The notes under the pieces: model-generated | What the model was told of the DNA's origin: nothing | Databases searched by the model: none | The model's input: the letters and a program-made list of their open reading frames with translations, nothing else | Made by a program: the position numbers and the translations under genes | Shown: positions 44,971 through 52,802 of the stretch, in pieces | How the letters are laid out: each line of letters starts with the position of its first letter | How positions within the stretch are numbered: position 1 is the first letter of the stretch | Assembly: GCF_011006175.1 (NCBI RefSeq) | Contig: NZ_CP048795.1 | Coordinates: 1,604,491 to 1,668,490 of the forward strand | Direction: 5' to 3' | Length of the DNA: 64,000 nt | Source of the DNA: Hydrogenobacter sp. T-8 | GTDB lineage: Bacteria; Aquificota; Aquificia; Aquificales; Aquificaceae

Positions 44971-45344
44971 ACTGCTACCTCCATAGAGTTCTTGCTTTCT
45001 TGTTCCTCTAAGACCTCAATGACTTGTTTAACAAGCTCCTTTATCTCCTCTTCTCTCTGGGATAGCCTTTCCCATTCCTTTAGCAAAACATCCACCTTGT
45101 CCTTACGGAGTTCCTCAATAACCGCCATACCACCTATCCTTTTTATGTTGCCCAGAGACTTCCACACAGCTTTGGCATGCCCTACGGTTCTCCACACATA
45201 CAGGTAGGTGTTGCCCTTGATAGTCTTAAGGCTGTAGCCTTGCAGGTTCATTAACTTCTCAAGGCTTTTCTTTCTTGCCTTGAGTTCCTTTAGCTCTTCC
45301 CTTAGGTCTAAGAGCCAGCTTTCTAAGGTTCTGAGTTCTTGCAT
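44967..45344 (-). CDS. Coiled-coil protein with DUF6788-like core
   Basis: From the ATG at 45344 (AAAGGAGGT upstream) the 125-residue protein has a coiled coil (LREELKELKARKKSLEKLM), a short core KGNTYLYVWRTVGHAKAVWK, and a second coiled coil. The core resembles the YxYLRxxxxGKVKxKYLGK pattern of DUF6788 proteins seen in archaeal and viral DNA. It is the first gene of the leftward run and follows a consensus promoter. The frame's extension to 45605 crosses that promoter and is rejected. Confidence 0.62.
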   Translation of the reverse strand: MQELRTLESWLLDLREELKELKARKKSLEKLMNLQGYSLKTIKGNTYLYVWRTVGHAKAVWKSLGNIKRIGGMAVIEELRKDKVDVLLKEWERLSQREEEIKELVKQVIEVLEEQESKNSMEVAV

Positions 45345-45378
45345 GGCTAAACCTCCTTTTAAGGTATTCATAGGGATA

Positions 45379-45407
45379 ATTATAATCCTGTCTCTTAGTC
45401 CTGTCAA
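45379..45407 (-). promoter_or_regulatory. Leftward promoter of the element
   Basis: On the minus strand TTGACA (45402-45407), a 17-nt spacer and TATAAT (45379-45384) match the consensus exactly. The leader to 45344 is about 28 nt. Confidence 0.8.
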
Positions 45408-45430
45408 GTAGTCATGGCATAAAATACAGG

Positions 45431-45458
45431 TTGACAGAGACATAAAAGCTGATATAAT
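45431..45458 (+). promoter_or_regulatory. Rightward promoter of the element, leaderless
   Basis: TTGACA (45431-45436), a 16-nt spacer and TATAAT (45453-45458) lie 7 nt before the ATG of the ribbon-helix-helix gene, so the transcript should start at or next to the start codon. CTGTCAA at 45401 and TTGACAG at 45431 form an inverted pair covering both -35 boxes. Confidence 0.75.
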
Positions 45459-45465
45459 TAAAGAC

Positions 45466-45654
45466 ATGCCAAGGATAAAAGGAGCTAAAAGGTTAAGCAG
45501 TCTGTTGAGAATTGCAAGGATAGAGTTAAGAGTGCCAGAGGACTTAAAGGAATGGCTTACGCAGAAAGCAGAGAAAGAAGGCAAGTCCCTATCTCTGTTA
45601 ATCACAGAAATCCTTGAGACCGCCCGCCAGAAGGATGAGGAAGGAAAACAATGA
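45466..45654 (+). CDS. Ribbon-helix-helix regulator
   Basis: The 62-residue protein has a basic N-terminus, a beta strand (RIELRVPED) and two helices (LKEWLTQKAEKEGKSLSLLI), the Arc/CopG fold. It is divergent from the leftward operon across 121 bp that hold both promoters, so it is the likely switch repressor of the element. Its stop overlaps the next start as ATGA. Confidence 0.8.
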   Translation: MPRIKGAKRLSSLLRIARIELRVPEDLKEWLTQKAEKEGKSLSLLITEILETARQKDEEGKQ

Positions 45655-45761
45655 ATACCTACGAACTCATAGGCTTTGCCTCAATCCTTCTTGGTGCTTT
45701 AGGCATTGGCTTTTCCCTTGCTGTTTTTGTTTACAGAACACTGAAGGAAAGGCATGGTTAG
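45651..45761 (+). CDS. 36-residue single-span membrane peptide A
   Basis: The ORF begins ATGA at the regulator stop and encodes MNTYELIGFASILLGALG followed by more hydrophobic residues and a basic tail (YRTLKERHG). One membrane helix with a short basic cytoplasmic end is predicted. AAGGA lies 7 nt upstream. It is too short for usual gene calling. Confidence 0.6.
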   Translation: MNTYELIGFASILLGALGIGFSLAVFVYRTLKERHG

Positions 45762-45764
45762 GCT

Positions 45765-45875
45765 ATGTTTGAGCTTGTGGTGGTGCTTGTAGTCGGTTCT
45801 GTGATTATTGCTGGGCTTGTCTACATGCTTTATGAAGAGTTTAAGCCTACGCCCCATGAAAAGGGTAAGACTTAA
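45765..45875 (+). CDS. 36-residue single-span membrane peptide B
   Basis: Three bases after peptide A, this ORF encodes MFELVVVLVVGSVIIAGL and a charged tail (YEEFKPTPHEKGKT). It has one membrane helix. Same length as peptide A but no clear sequence relation. Confidence 0.55.
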   Translation: MFELVVVLVVGSVIIAGLVYMLYEEFKPTPHEKGKT

Positions 45876-45889
45876 GCCATGTTTTTGTG

Positions 45890-45931
45890 GTTAACTAACC
45901 ATAAGGCATTAGGTTATAAGGGTTGGTTAAC
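45890..45931. repeat. Imperfect inverted repeat GTTAACTAACC / GGTTGGTTAAC
   Basis: The third copy of the GTTAACTAACC inverted repeat, with one mismatch in the right arm and a 20-nt loop. It lies 26 nt before the next ORF. Confidence 0.75.
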
Positions 45932-45957
45932 TGCCATGTGGCTATAGGAGTTTAGGA

Positions 45958-46188
45958 ATGAAAGGCAGTGAGGAAGTGAAGGAGCTAATAGCTTACTACA
46001 AGCACCTATTTAGCCATGTGTGGAATGCTTTACTTTTGCTTACTGGTGGTCTTGTGGGGCTTGCTTTTAAGTGGGAGAGCCTGCTTGCAAAAGGGCTAAT
46101 CTTGTCAGGCTCTTTAGTGTGGGTTTTTCTTTTTATTTTTGCTATCAGTTTACACATAAGAGCCAGAAGGCTCATAAGGAGGTTATAG
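45958..46188 (+). CDS. Two-span small membrane protein
   Basis: The 76-residue protein has a charged start (MKGSEEVKELIAYYKHLF), two hydrophobic segments (about 23-40 and 47-66) and a basic end (RARRLIRRL). AGGAG precedes the ATG at about 10 nt. A holin-like or superinfection-exclusion role is conceivable, but nothing in the sequence proves it. Confidence 0.6.
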   Translation: MKGSEEVKELIAYYKHLFSHVWNALLLLTGGLVGLAFKWESLLAKGLILSGSLVWVFLFIFAISLHIRARRLIRRL

Positions 46189-46190
46189 CA

Positions 46191-46298
46191 ATGGACAAGC
46201 TATTAGGCATTAGCATAATCGTATTAATCTCAGTCCTACTTGTAGGTATGCTTGCCTACATGACATGGACTGTCTGGCACGATGAACCTAAGGGTTGA
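46191..46298 (+). CDS. 35-residue single-span membrane peptide C
   Basis: AAGGAGG lies 9 nt before the ATG. The product is MDKLLGISIIVLISVLLVG plus a short tail ending WHDEPKG, with one membrane helix. The stop lies 8 nt before the integrase start. Confidence 0.62.
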   Translation: MDKLLGISIIVLISVLLVGMLAYMTWTVWHDEPKG

Positions 46299-46306
46299 GG
46301 TCTGTC

Positions 46307-47422
46307 ATGGCTAAGGCAAGAAAGAAAGGCAAAGTATCCTACGGAGACAACCTTTATGAAATTCATGGCTCTTATTGGCTAAAGTTCACATACAAAGGCA
46401 AGACTTACTATGAGAGGATTGGCAAGGTTGATGAAATGCCTTTGACAATGGCAAGGAACATAGCCATAAAGATAAAGCAAGAGATAATTCAAGGCACTTA
46501 CCTACCAGTAAAAGAGAAGGGACTGACCTTTAGAGAAGTGGCACAGGAATATCTCAAGTGGTATGAGACCCACCATCACAACACTAAGGAAAGCACCAAG
46601 AGAAAACACAAGCATGTAGTCCAAAAGCTCGTAGAAGTTTTTGGCTCTTTGCCTGCAAGCAATATAACCACACTGAGAATTGAAAGCTACAAACAGGAAA
46701 GGCTTAAAGAAGGAGTTAGTCCAAAAACAATAAACAATGAGCTTTCTACTCTTAGAGCCATCCTCAGAAAAGCCAAAGAACTTGGACTTATCCACTTTGA
46801 CCTGCCAAAGATAAACCTTTTAAAGGTTAGCAATGAAAGAGTTAGGTATTTACTCCCAGAGGAAGTAGACAGGCTTATAAGCAACCTGCCAGACTGGTTA
46901 AAGCCAATGGTAGAGTTTGCCCTTTACACCGGGCTAAGGGCTGGAGAACTCACAAGCCTTAAGTGGGACATGGTAGACTTTGCAAGCTCAAGCCTACAAT
47001 TGCCCGCCAGCCTTTCCAAAAACAAAGAGACCGCACGCATACCACTAAACTCCAGAGCTATTGAGATACTAAAGGAGATAAAGGAAAAGCAAGAGAAGTC
47101 AGGCATAGGACATGGCTATGTGTTTACCAACTCAAAAGGTGAGCCATACTCAGAAGGTGGCTATAGGAAAGCCTTTAACAACGCACTAAGGAAGTCCAAC
47201 ATAGTGGACTTTAGGTTTCATGACCTTAGGCATACCTTTGCCAGCTGGCTTGCCATGAAAGGAGTAGACCTCTACACCATACAACACCTAACAAGGCATA
47301 AGTCTACCAACATGGTAAAGAGATACGCCCACCTTAGCCCAGAGCATCTAAGAGAGGCTGTCAAGAAACTGGAGGACATGCCTAAGGTCATACCTTTCCC
47401 TAATGCTAAGGAAAATAGTTAA
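46307..47422 (+). CDS. int: Tyrosine site-specific integrase
   Basis: From the ATG at 46307 the protein has 371 residues. The N-terminal arm-binding domain (about 1-65, KGKTYYERIGKVDEMPLTMA) and a SAM-like core-binding domain (about 70-165) lead to the catalytic domain with R in TGLRAGELTSLKW, HxxR in HDLRHTFAS, H in LTRHKSTN and the nucleophile Y in KRYAHLSP. It integrates the element into the tRNA-fMet gene. The frame's TTG start at 46295 overlaps peptide C and has no ribosome site. A GTTAAC covers its stop codon. Confidence 0.95.
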   Translation: MAKARKKGKVSYGDNLYEIHGSYWLKFTYKGKTYYERIGKVDEMPLTMARNIAIKIKQEIIQGTYLPVKEKGLTFREVAQEYLKWYETHHHNTKESTKRKHKHVVQKLVEVFGSLPASNITTLRIESYKQERLKEGVSPKTINNELSTLRAILRKAKELGLIHFDLPKINLLKVSNERVRYLLPEEVDRLISNLPDWLKPMVEFALYTGLRAGELTSLKWDMVDFASSSLQLPASLSKNKETARIPLNSRAIEILKEIKEKQEKSGIGHGYVFTNSKGEPYSEGGYRKAFNNALRKSNIVDFRFHDLRHTFASWLAMKGVDLYTIQHLTRHKSTNMVKRYAHLSPEHLREAVKKLEDMPKVIPFPNAKENS

Positions 47423-47495
47423 CCTGTGGTTAATGCTAAGGCTTAGGTATTCCTAAAACCTTTATCAATCAAGAACTTCAGAAATTTAGCTTTCT

Positions 47496-47575
47496 GGCTC
47501 ATAACCCGAAGGTCGGAGGTTCAAATCCTCCCCCCGCAAGTTAAAACCCTTATAAATCAAAGCCTTGAGAAAAGC
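47496..47575 (+). repeat. attR direct repeat (tRNA-fMet 3' fragment)
   Basis: The copy holds the tRNA anticodon loop to 3' end (47496-47539) plus 36 bp of flanking similarity. It lacks the 5' half and a promoter, so it is not a functional tRNA. It marks the right end of the element. Confidence 0.95.
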
Positions 47576-47608
47576 ACCCCTCGTATAACTTAAGGGATAA
47601 ATAAGGAG

Positions 47609-48226
47609 CTAAAATCTCCTAACGGGAAGGTCTTCGAGTTTCTTGTAGTTTCCATCTTTCAGAAGTCTTAACAATAGGAGGGCGGTCATATAAGCATCCT
47701 CAAGGGCGTTGTGTTGGGTTGATATGGGAAGTTTAAAGATTTTTAGAAGTTCTTCAAGGCTTGGCACTTTACCCTTGTGTTCTACCAAGTCCAACAGGTC
47801 AAGGGCGTAGGCTTTCAGGGAAAAACCACATTCTTCTTTTATGAGCCTTTTGAGCATAGCCATGTCAATTTGAAGAAAGTATCCTGCAAGTATACATCCC
47901 TTTGCGTATTCTAAAAACTCCATGCATATCTCTTTTCTTGCTCTGGCATTGCGTAAATCCTCTGGAGTTATTCCATGCACCTTTATTGATTCGTTATATT
48001 CCCTCGTAGGCTTGAGAAGTGCATAGAAATTCTTACTTAGGTCTACTCTGAGGTTTTCTATCTTTACCGCACCGATGCTTAAAGCCTCGTCCTTTTTAAG
48101 GTCAAGCCCAGTAGTCTCCGTATCAAAGACCACAAAGCACAGGTCTTCAGTTTTTGTCTCTTTGTTTACCTCCCAGCTAAGCTCTTCCCTACTCCCTAAG
48201 AGTTTATCTATGAGAGCCCTTATCAT
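47609..48226 (-). CDS. DnaQ-like 3'-5' exonuclease
   Basis: The 205-residue protein is a DEDDh exonuclease: FDTETTGLDL (Exo I), GYFLQIDMAML (Exo II) and HNALEDAYMTA (Exo III). It is like the single-domain exonucleases next to cNMP/CBS/DUF294 proteins in acetate gene clusters. A proofreading role is less likely than a small-nucleotide or RNA substrate. It overlaps the upstream gene by 4 nt. Confidence 0.9.
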   Translation of the reverse strand: MIRALIDKLLGSREELSWEVNKETKTEDLCFVVFDTETTGLDLKKDEALSIGAVKIENLRVDLSKNFYALLKPTREYNESIKVHGITPEDLRNARARKEICMEFLEYAKGCILAGYFLQIDMAMLKRLIKEECGFSLKAYALDLLDLVEHKGKVPSLEELLKIFKLPISTQHNALEDAYMTALLLLRLLKDGNYKKLEDLPVRRF

Positions 48227-50076
48227 TCAAAATACCTCAAGTTATATCTTTCATATAGAAACTCTTGAAACTCTTTTATTATCATGAATACATCCTTAAG
48301 CGTTCCCTTTTCTGCCTTTGATATTTGGTCAGGGTTTATGTAGTTGTCTGGTTCTTTGCCTTCTTTTATCTTTTGTGCCTGAAATTTAAACCTCATGCCG
48401 AGGAGAAATCTGTAGGCTTCTTTTAAGTCTTTTGCATATTCTGGTGTTAAAACTCCGTTTTTACTTAACTCCTCTATACGCTCAAAGGTGTTTTGTTGAG
48501 ATATACCCTTTTCAAGTGCTAAGGCTCGCACACCCTGAGTTATGGGGAATATGCCACCCTTTTTAATGTCTATCTCACCCTTATGCTCTCCACTTCTTTC
48601 TACTACAAAGTCTCTAAAAAATCCAAGAGGTGGCTTAAACCTTACTGCATCTACCGCAAGGAAGGGAATAAAGCCCGGGTTTTTCTTTATGCTATTTTTC
48701 ACGTGTTCCCAGAGCTTTTGCACCAAAGTTTGGTCTCCAAACACATTTCTAAAGTCAAAGAAGATCGCCACGTTAAGTATGTTTTCTGGCTTTGGCTTTT
48801 CAATCCACTCTGACACCACACTTTCCCACTCTCCTGCAGACCTCCTCCAGAAGGGGTTTGATATCATCACGTTCCCAGGACAAGCTGGAAAACCTATCTG
48901 AAGAAGAACCTCTATGTAGACTTTTGAAAACCTTTCAAAATATGCCCTTGGCTCAAAGTCAAGAAGAGGATAGTCTTGATATATAAGTGCGTTGTCTTGG
49001 TCTGTTTTTAGGCTTTGCTCCTTCCTGCCCTCGCTCCCTAAGACCATTATGCTAAAGGGAACGAGGGGTTCTTCTCCAAGCCTATTCAAAGCTATGTAAA
49101 CTGCCCTTTTCATAAAGCGGTCGTTTATCTCTGATATGTATTCTCCAAGTTTTTCTGGGTCTGTGCCATGAAAGACCAATTCCAACACCTGCTCTCTTAC
49201 AAGTCCGTAAAGGTATCTTAGCTCTTGCACTGTCTTTGCCTTGTCTATTTCCTTTATGAGTAGAACCGCATTCTTGCTCTCGTAGGCTATGATATCTCTG
49301 TCCTCAAGCAAGCCTATGGGTGTGCTGTTTTTGAGCACGAGTATTTTCCTTATGCCATGCCTTGCCATAAGCACCATGGCTTCGTAAAGGGTTTTATTGC
49401 TTTCTATAGAAACTACTGGAAAGGTGGCAACATCTTTCAGTTTTACTTCTTCTGGCTTTAGTCCCTTGGCTAATACCCTTTTTAGCACATCCCTCTCAGT
49501 TAGTATTCCCAAACCCTCTTGAAGTCTTACAAGAACATAGGTGCTATCCTTTGCCACCATTTCTCTTATAGCTTCCTCAACTGTCTTAGAGCTATCAAGG
49601 GTAAGTGGTGGTCTTAGGTTTAGGTCTTCAAGAAGAACTTCCATATGTTTTTCTACTGTGGAGGTATGCTGTTTTTTTGAGGCAACCAACCTTCTTGCCA
49701 GTTTCTGAGTAAAATATTCTCTAAATCCTTCGTGCTCTCCCATTAGGGAGCTAAAAATTTTTCTGTTAAGTAAAAAAACCACACTATCTTCTACAGCCTT
49801 TGCGGTTGAAGTTGGTGGGTTTTTGCTCATCAAAGACACATATCCAAAGCACTCACCTTCATGGAGGTATTCCACTGGCTCTCCTTCTCTCTCAAGCAGA
49901 ACACTACCACTTCTAAGTATGTATAGAAACTCCAGAGGTTTTGAGCCTTCCTTGAATATTACATCACCTTTATTGTAGCATTCCACCAATAGGTTATGAG
50001 CTATAGCTCTTCTCTGCTTTTCACTGAGAAGGTTAAAGGGTTCAATCTCCGATAGAAACCTTTCTGCGTCTAACAT
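48223..50076 (-). CDS. cNMP-binding/CBS/DUF294 nucleotidyltransferase protein
   Basis: The 617-residue protein has a cyclic-nucleotide-binding domain (about 10-130), a CBS pair (about 155-275), a DUF294 nucleotidyltransferase domain with GSEGRKEQSLKTDQDNALIY (about 345-364) and a C-terminal DUF294_C substrate domain. It resembles GlnD-like signal proteins that accompany acetate transport genes. The ligand and the modified target are unknown. It starts at the end of the YggT-like gene (1-nt overlap). Confidence 0.9.
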   Translation of the reverse strand: MLDAERFLSEIEPFNLLSEKQRRAIAHNLLVECYNKGDVIFKEGSKPLEFLYILRSGSVLLEREGEPVEYLHEGECFGYVSLMSKNPPTSTAKAVEDSVVFLLNRKIFSSLMGEHEGFREYFTQKLARRLVASKKQHTSTVEKHMEVLLEDLNLRPPLTLDSSKTVEEAIREMVAKDSTYVLVRLQEGLGILTERDVLKRVLAKGLKPEEVKLKDVATFPVVSIESNKTLYEAMVLMARHGIRKILVLKNSTPIGLLEDRDIIAYESKNAVLLIKEIDKAKTVQELRYLYGLVREQVLELVFHGTDPEKLGEYISEINDRFMKRAVYIALNRLGEEPLVPFSIMVLGSEGRKEQSLKTDQDNALIYQDYPLLDFEPRAYFERFSKVYIEVLLQIGFPACPGNVMISNPFWRRSAGEWESVVSEWIEKPKPENILNVAIFFDFRNVFGDQTLVQKLWEHVKNSIKKNPGFIPFLAVDAVRFKPPLGFFRDFVVERSGEHKGEIDIKKGGIFPITQGVRALALEKGISQQNTFERIEELSKNGVLTPEYAKDLKEAYRFLLGMRFKFQAQKIKEGKEPDNYINPDQISKAEKGTLKDVFMIIKEFQEFLYERYNLRYFE

Positions 50077-50303
50077 CAGAATAATTTTATGACCGCATAC
50101 CTAAGTAATAAAAGGGTAAGAACTATGGCAAGGGTATGACAACAGGGAAGAAACTTCCTGTAGACCCTGTATGCGGGTTCTGTAGGCATATAAAGCATGT
50201 TGTAGAAAAAGTTTCTTCTATCTGTTGTGAAAAAGGAAAGGGCGGCTCGCCCAAGGACGAGCCACATATAAAAGGCAAGGCTGTAATTGAGAAACTGCTC
50301 CAT
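50076..50303 (-). CDS. YggT-like small membrane protein
   Basis: The 75-residue protein has two hydrophobic segments and the middle MLYMPTEPAYRVYRKFLP, which matches the 'TEPhhRPhRRhhP' pattern of YggT proteins. It is encoded between the symporter and the DUF294 protein, each with a 1-nt overlap, so it may belong to the transporter module. Confidence 0.65.
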   Translation of the reverse strand: MEQFLNYSLAFYMWLVLGRAALSFFTTDRRNFFYNMLYMPTEPAYRVYRKFLPCCHTLAIVLTLLLLRYAVIKLF

Positions 50304-52303
50304 TACTCCTGAGCTCCAGCCTTTACTGCACCCTTTGGATAGCGTATGCTGTCCACAAAGTCTTGAATGTGCTTGGGTGGGGGTGGTGTAAGCCTTGAGA
50401 CCACAAGGGCAACCAGGAAGTTAAGAGGCATGCCAAATATACCAGATGCTATGGGCTTTATGCCAAAAAGCTCTATGCCTTTGAACCTGCTAAGGTATAA
50501 GTATATGATGGTTACGCTGAGACCTACGATTATACCCGCTATAGCCCCCTGCTTATTCATCCTCTTGTCCCATATACCAAGCACGAGAGCTGGGAAGAGA
50601 GAAGCTGCGGCAAGAGAGAAAGCCCATGCAACGAGTTCAACGATTATAGCAAGCCTGAAGCTGGCAACATAGGCGCCTATAAGAGCAACCACAAGCAGTA
50701 GAGCTTTTCCTATCTTAACCCTCGTAGAAGGCGAAAGGTTAGGGTTTATCATCTTGTAATAAAGGTCGTGAGATATGGCGTTAGAGATGGTAATAAGAAG
50801 TCCGTCTGCAGTGGAGAGTGCTGCGGCAAGACCTCCCGCTGCCACAAAGCCAGCTATAACATAAGGAAGACCAGCTATCTCTGGAGTAGCAAGCACTATC
50901 ATATCTGGATGTATGGATATCTCCGCAAACTGCACTATCCCATCTCCGTTTAGGTCCTTTATGGTTATCAGGTTTACCTTTGCCCACTTTTGAACCCAGT
51001 CAGGAAGTTCACTAAAGGCTTTGCCTACGAGGTTTAGCATCTCGTATCTTCCAAAGGCTGCATATGCGGGTGCGGTTATGTATAGAAGAAGTATGAAGAA
51101 GAGAGCCCATCCTGCAGAGGTTCTTGCCTCCCTTACCGTTGGTGTGGTGTAGAACCTCATTATAACGTGTGGAAGCCCTGCGGTTCCGAGCATAAGCATA
51201 AGCGTGAGTGCAAGAAAGTTTGCCATGCCTTTTGCATCGGAGGGAGGAGCTATGTAGGATTTTGGAGGCTTGGAAGCCTCAGTTGCCTTCTTCATGGCAT
51301 CAGTCCACTTTTCCTTGGCTTCCTCAGGAGACTTAGGATACTCTTTTAGCTGTTTTTCTATCTCCGCTCTTTGTGGGTCATCCGCAGGCAGAGCCCTTAG
51401 CTTTTCCTCAAGCTCCCTTCTGCCTTGCTCCCAGCTCTGAGGCAGTGCCTCTATCTTTGCCTTTAACTCTTCTGCCTTTTTCTTATGTATTTCTCTAACT
51501 TCCTGCTCCTTTGGGTCATCTTTTAGCTGTGCAAACTTCTGTTCTATACCCTGAAGGGCAAAGCCATAGGAGACCTGAGATATGGGATTGCCTGTGTATT
51601 TGTAGGAGAGCACGGTCACTGGTATCAGGTAGGCTATTATAAGCACTATATACTGAGCAACCTGCGTCCATGTAACCGCCTTCATACCACCGAGAAAGGA
51701 GCAAACCAGAATACCTGCAAGACCCACAAAGACACCCACTTCAAAGGGAAGACCCAAGAGCCTACTGGCGATTATTCCAACACCAGTTATCTGTGCGGTA
51801 AGATAAGTGAAAGATACTATTAGCGTTGCGATTATACCTACAAACCTTGGAAGCTTACCACCATACCGAGCATCCAAGAAGTCTGGAATGGTGTATGCAC
51901 CAAACTTTCTCAGATAGGGTGCAATAAGGACACCCAAAAGCACGTATCCTCCAGTCCAACCCATAATGAAGGCAAGACCGTTATAACCCTGAAGGGCAAG
52001 AGCTCCAGCCATTCCTATAAAAGAGGCTGCGGACATCCAGTCCGCTGCAGTTGCCATTCCGTTAAAAACCGCAGGGACTCTTCTTCCTGCCACATAGTAT
52101 TCTGCAACTTGACCCGTTCTTGAAATAATACCTATGGCAGCGTATACCGCTATTGTTCCAAAGAGGAAGACATAGCCTATAAAAGTGGGAGAGAGTCCAA
52201 AGAGCTTCTCACCAATGTAAAGAAGAATGAGAAGTAATATAAGACCACCCGTATAGATGGCGTAGACCTTTCTTAGCCTTTCCGCATAGCTTCTGTCTAC
52301 CAT
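50303..52303 (-). CDS. Sodium:solute symporter, acetate-type (ActP-like)
   Basis: The 666-residue protein has about 13 membrane helices and SSS motifs (ATAADWMSAASFIGMAG, AALSTADGLLITISNAISHD). A hydrophilic, Lys/Glu/Pro-rich insert of about 110 residues (near 240-350) interrupts two helices, which ActP of E. coli lacks but the VC_2705-type subfamily has. Neighbouring acs supports acetate or other short organic acid uptake. It begins 1 nt after the DUF4212 gene. Confidence 0.88.
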   Translation of the reverse strand: MVDRSYAERLRKVYAIYTGGLILLLILLYIGEKLFGLSPTFIGYVFLFGTIAVYAAIGIISRTGQVAEYYVAGRRVPAVFNGMATAADWMSAASFIGMAGALALQGYNGLAFIMGWTGGYVLLGVLIAPYLRKFGAYTIPDFLDARYGGKLPRFVGIIATLIVSFTYLTAQITGVGIIASRLLGLPFEVGVFVGLAGILVCSFLGGMKAVTWTQVAQYIVLIIAYLIPVTVLSYKYTGNPISQVSYGFALQGIEQKFAQLKDDPKEQEVREIHKKKAEELKAKIEALPQSWEQGRRELEEKLRALPADDPQRAEIEKQLKEYPKSPEEAKEKWTDAMKKATEASKPPKSYIAPPSDAKGMANFLALTLMLMLGTAGLPHVIMRFYTTPTVREARTSAGWALFFILLLYITAPAYAAFGRYEMLNLVGKAFSELPDWVQKWAKVNLITIKDLNGDGIVQFAEISIHPDMIVLATPEIAGLPYVIAGFVAAGGLAAALSTADGLLITISNAISHDLYYKMINPNLSPSTRVKIGKALLLVVALIGAYVASFRLAIIVELVAWAFSLAAASLFPALVLGIWDKRMNKQGAIAGIIVGLSVTIIYLYLSRFKGIELFGIKPIASGIFGMPLNFLVALVVSRLTPPPPKHIQDFVDSIRYPKGAVKAGAQE

Positions 52304-52304
52304 A

Positions 52305-52562
52305 TTATTCCTCCTCTACTTTGTATTTTTTATCTACGCTGTCCATTTTCTTTGCATAGAAAATGATAAGAAGAAGGAAAACTATTAAAGAACCCTGTGA
52401 GCCCATGTAATAACCAAGGGGGAAGCCAAATATGACTATTTTGTTGAGCCAGCCCGATATAAGGGCTGCACCGTAGGAGACAAGAGCCCAGATTAGGAGA
52501 ACCAGAATCATAAGGTTTCGGTTCTCCCGCCAATAGCTTTCCAGCTGCTCTTTTGACAGCAT
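52305..52562 (-). CDS. DUF4212 small subunit of symporter
   Basis: The ATG at 52562 has AAAGGAGGT upstream. The 85-residue protein has YWRENRNLMILVLLIWALVS and a second membrane segment, the DUF4212 pattern. DUF4212 genes precede SSS symporters of this type, and the protein is probably a small accessory subunit. Confidence 0.85.
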   Translation of the reverse strand: MLSKEQLESYWRENRNLMILVLLIWALVSYGAALISGWLNKIVIFGFPLGYYMGSQGSLIVFLLLIIFYAKKMDSVDKKYKVEEE

Positions 52563-52593
52563 GGTTTTACCTCCTTTCAAAAGTTTGTGATTT

Positions 52594-52621
52594 ATTTTAC
52601 AAGTTTTTTGTTTCGTGTCAA
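52594..52621 (-). promoter_or_regulatory. Promoter of DUF4212-symporter operon
   Basis: On the minus strand TTGACA (52616-52621), a 16-nt spacer and TAAAAT (52594-52599) lie about 32 nt before the ATG. The rest of the 240-bp divergent region to acs is very AT-rich, with no clear acs promoter of consensus type. Confidence 0.6.
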
Positions 52622-52802
52622 GAGTATAGTATCTTTAGCATATATTTATGTTTCTTTTTTCAAAAATATATGATAAAAGTCGTAACATTTTGACAAAACT
52701 GATAAAAATTTTAAACCACAACCACTAGTTTTGAATTCCTATCTATACAAATGCAATAGTGGGTTATATTTTTTTTTAATAAACTTGTAGAGGAGGTCCA
52801 AC

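Noticed and set aside
45345-45605. N-terminal extension of the DUF6788-like ORF
   Set aside because: It runs through both divergent promoters and the opposite-strand regulator gene. AAAGGAGGT marks 45344 as the start.
47496-47575. Second tRNA-fMet gene
   Set aside because: Only the 3' part of the tRNA is present, without 5' half or promoter. It is the attR copy.
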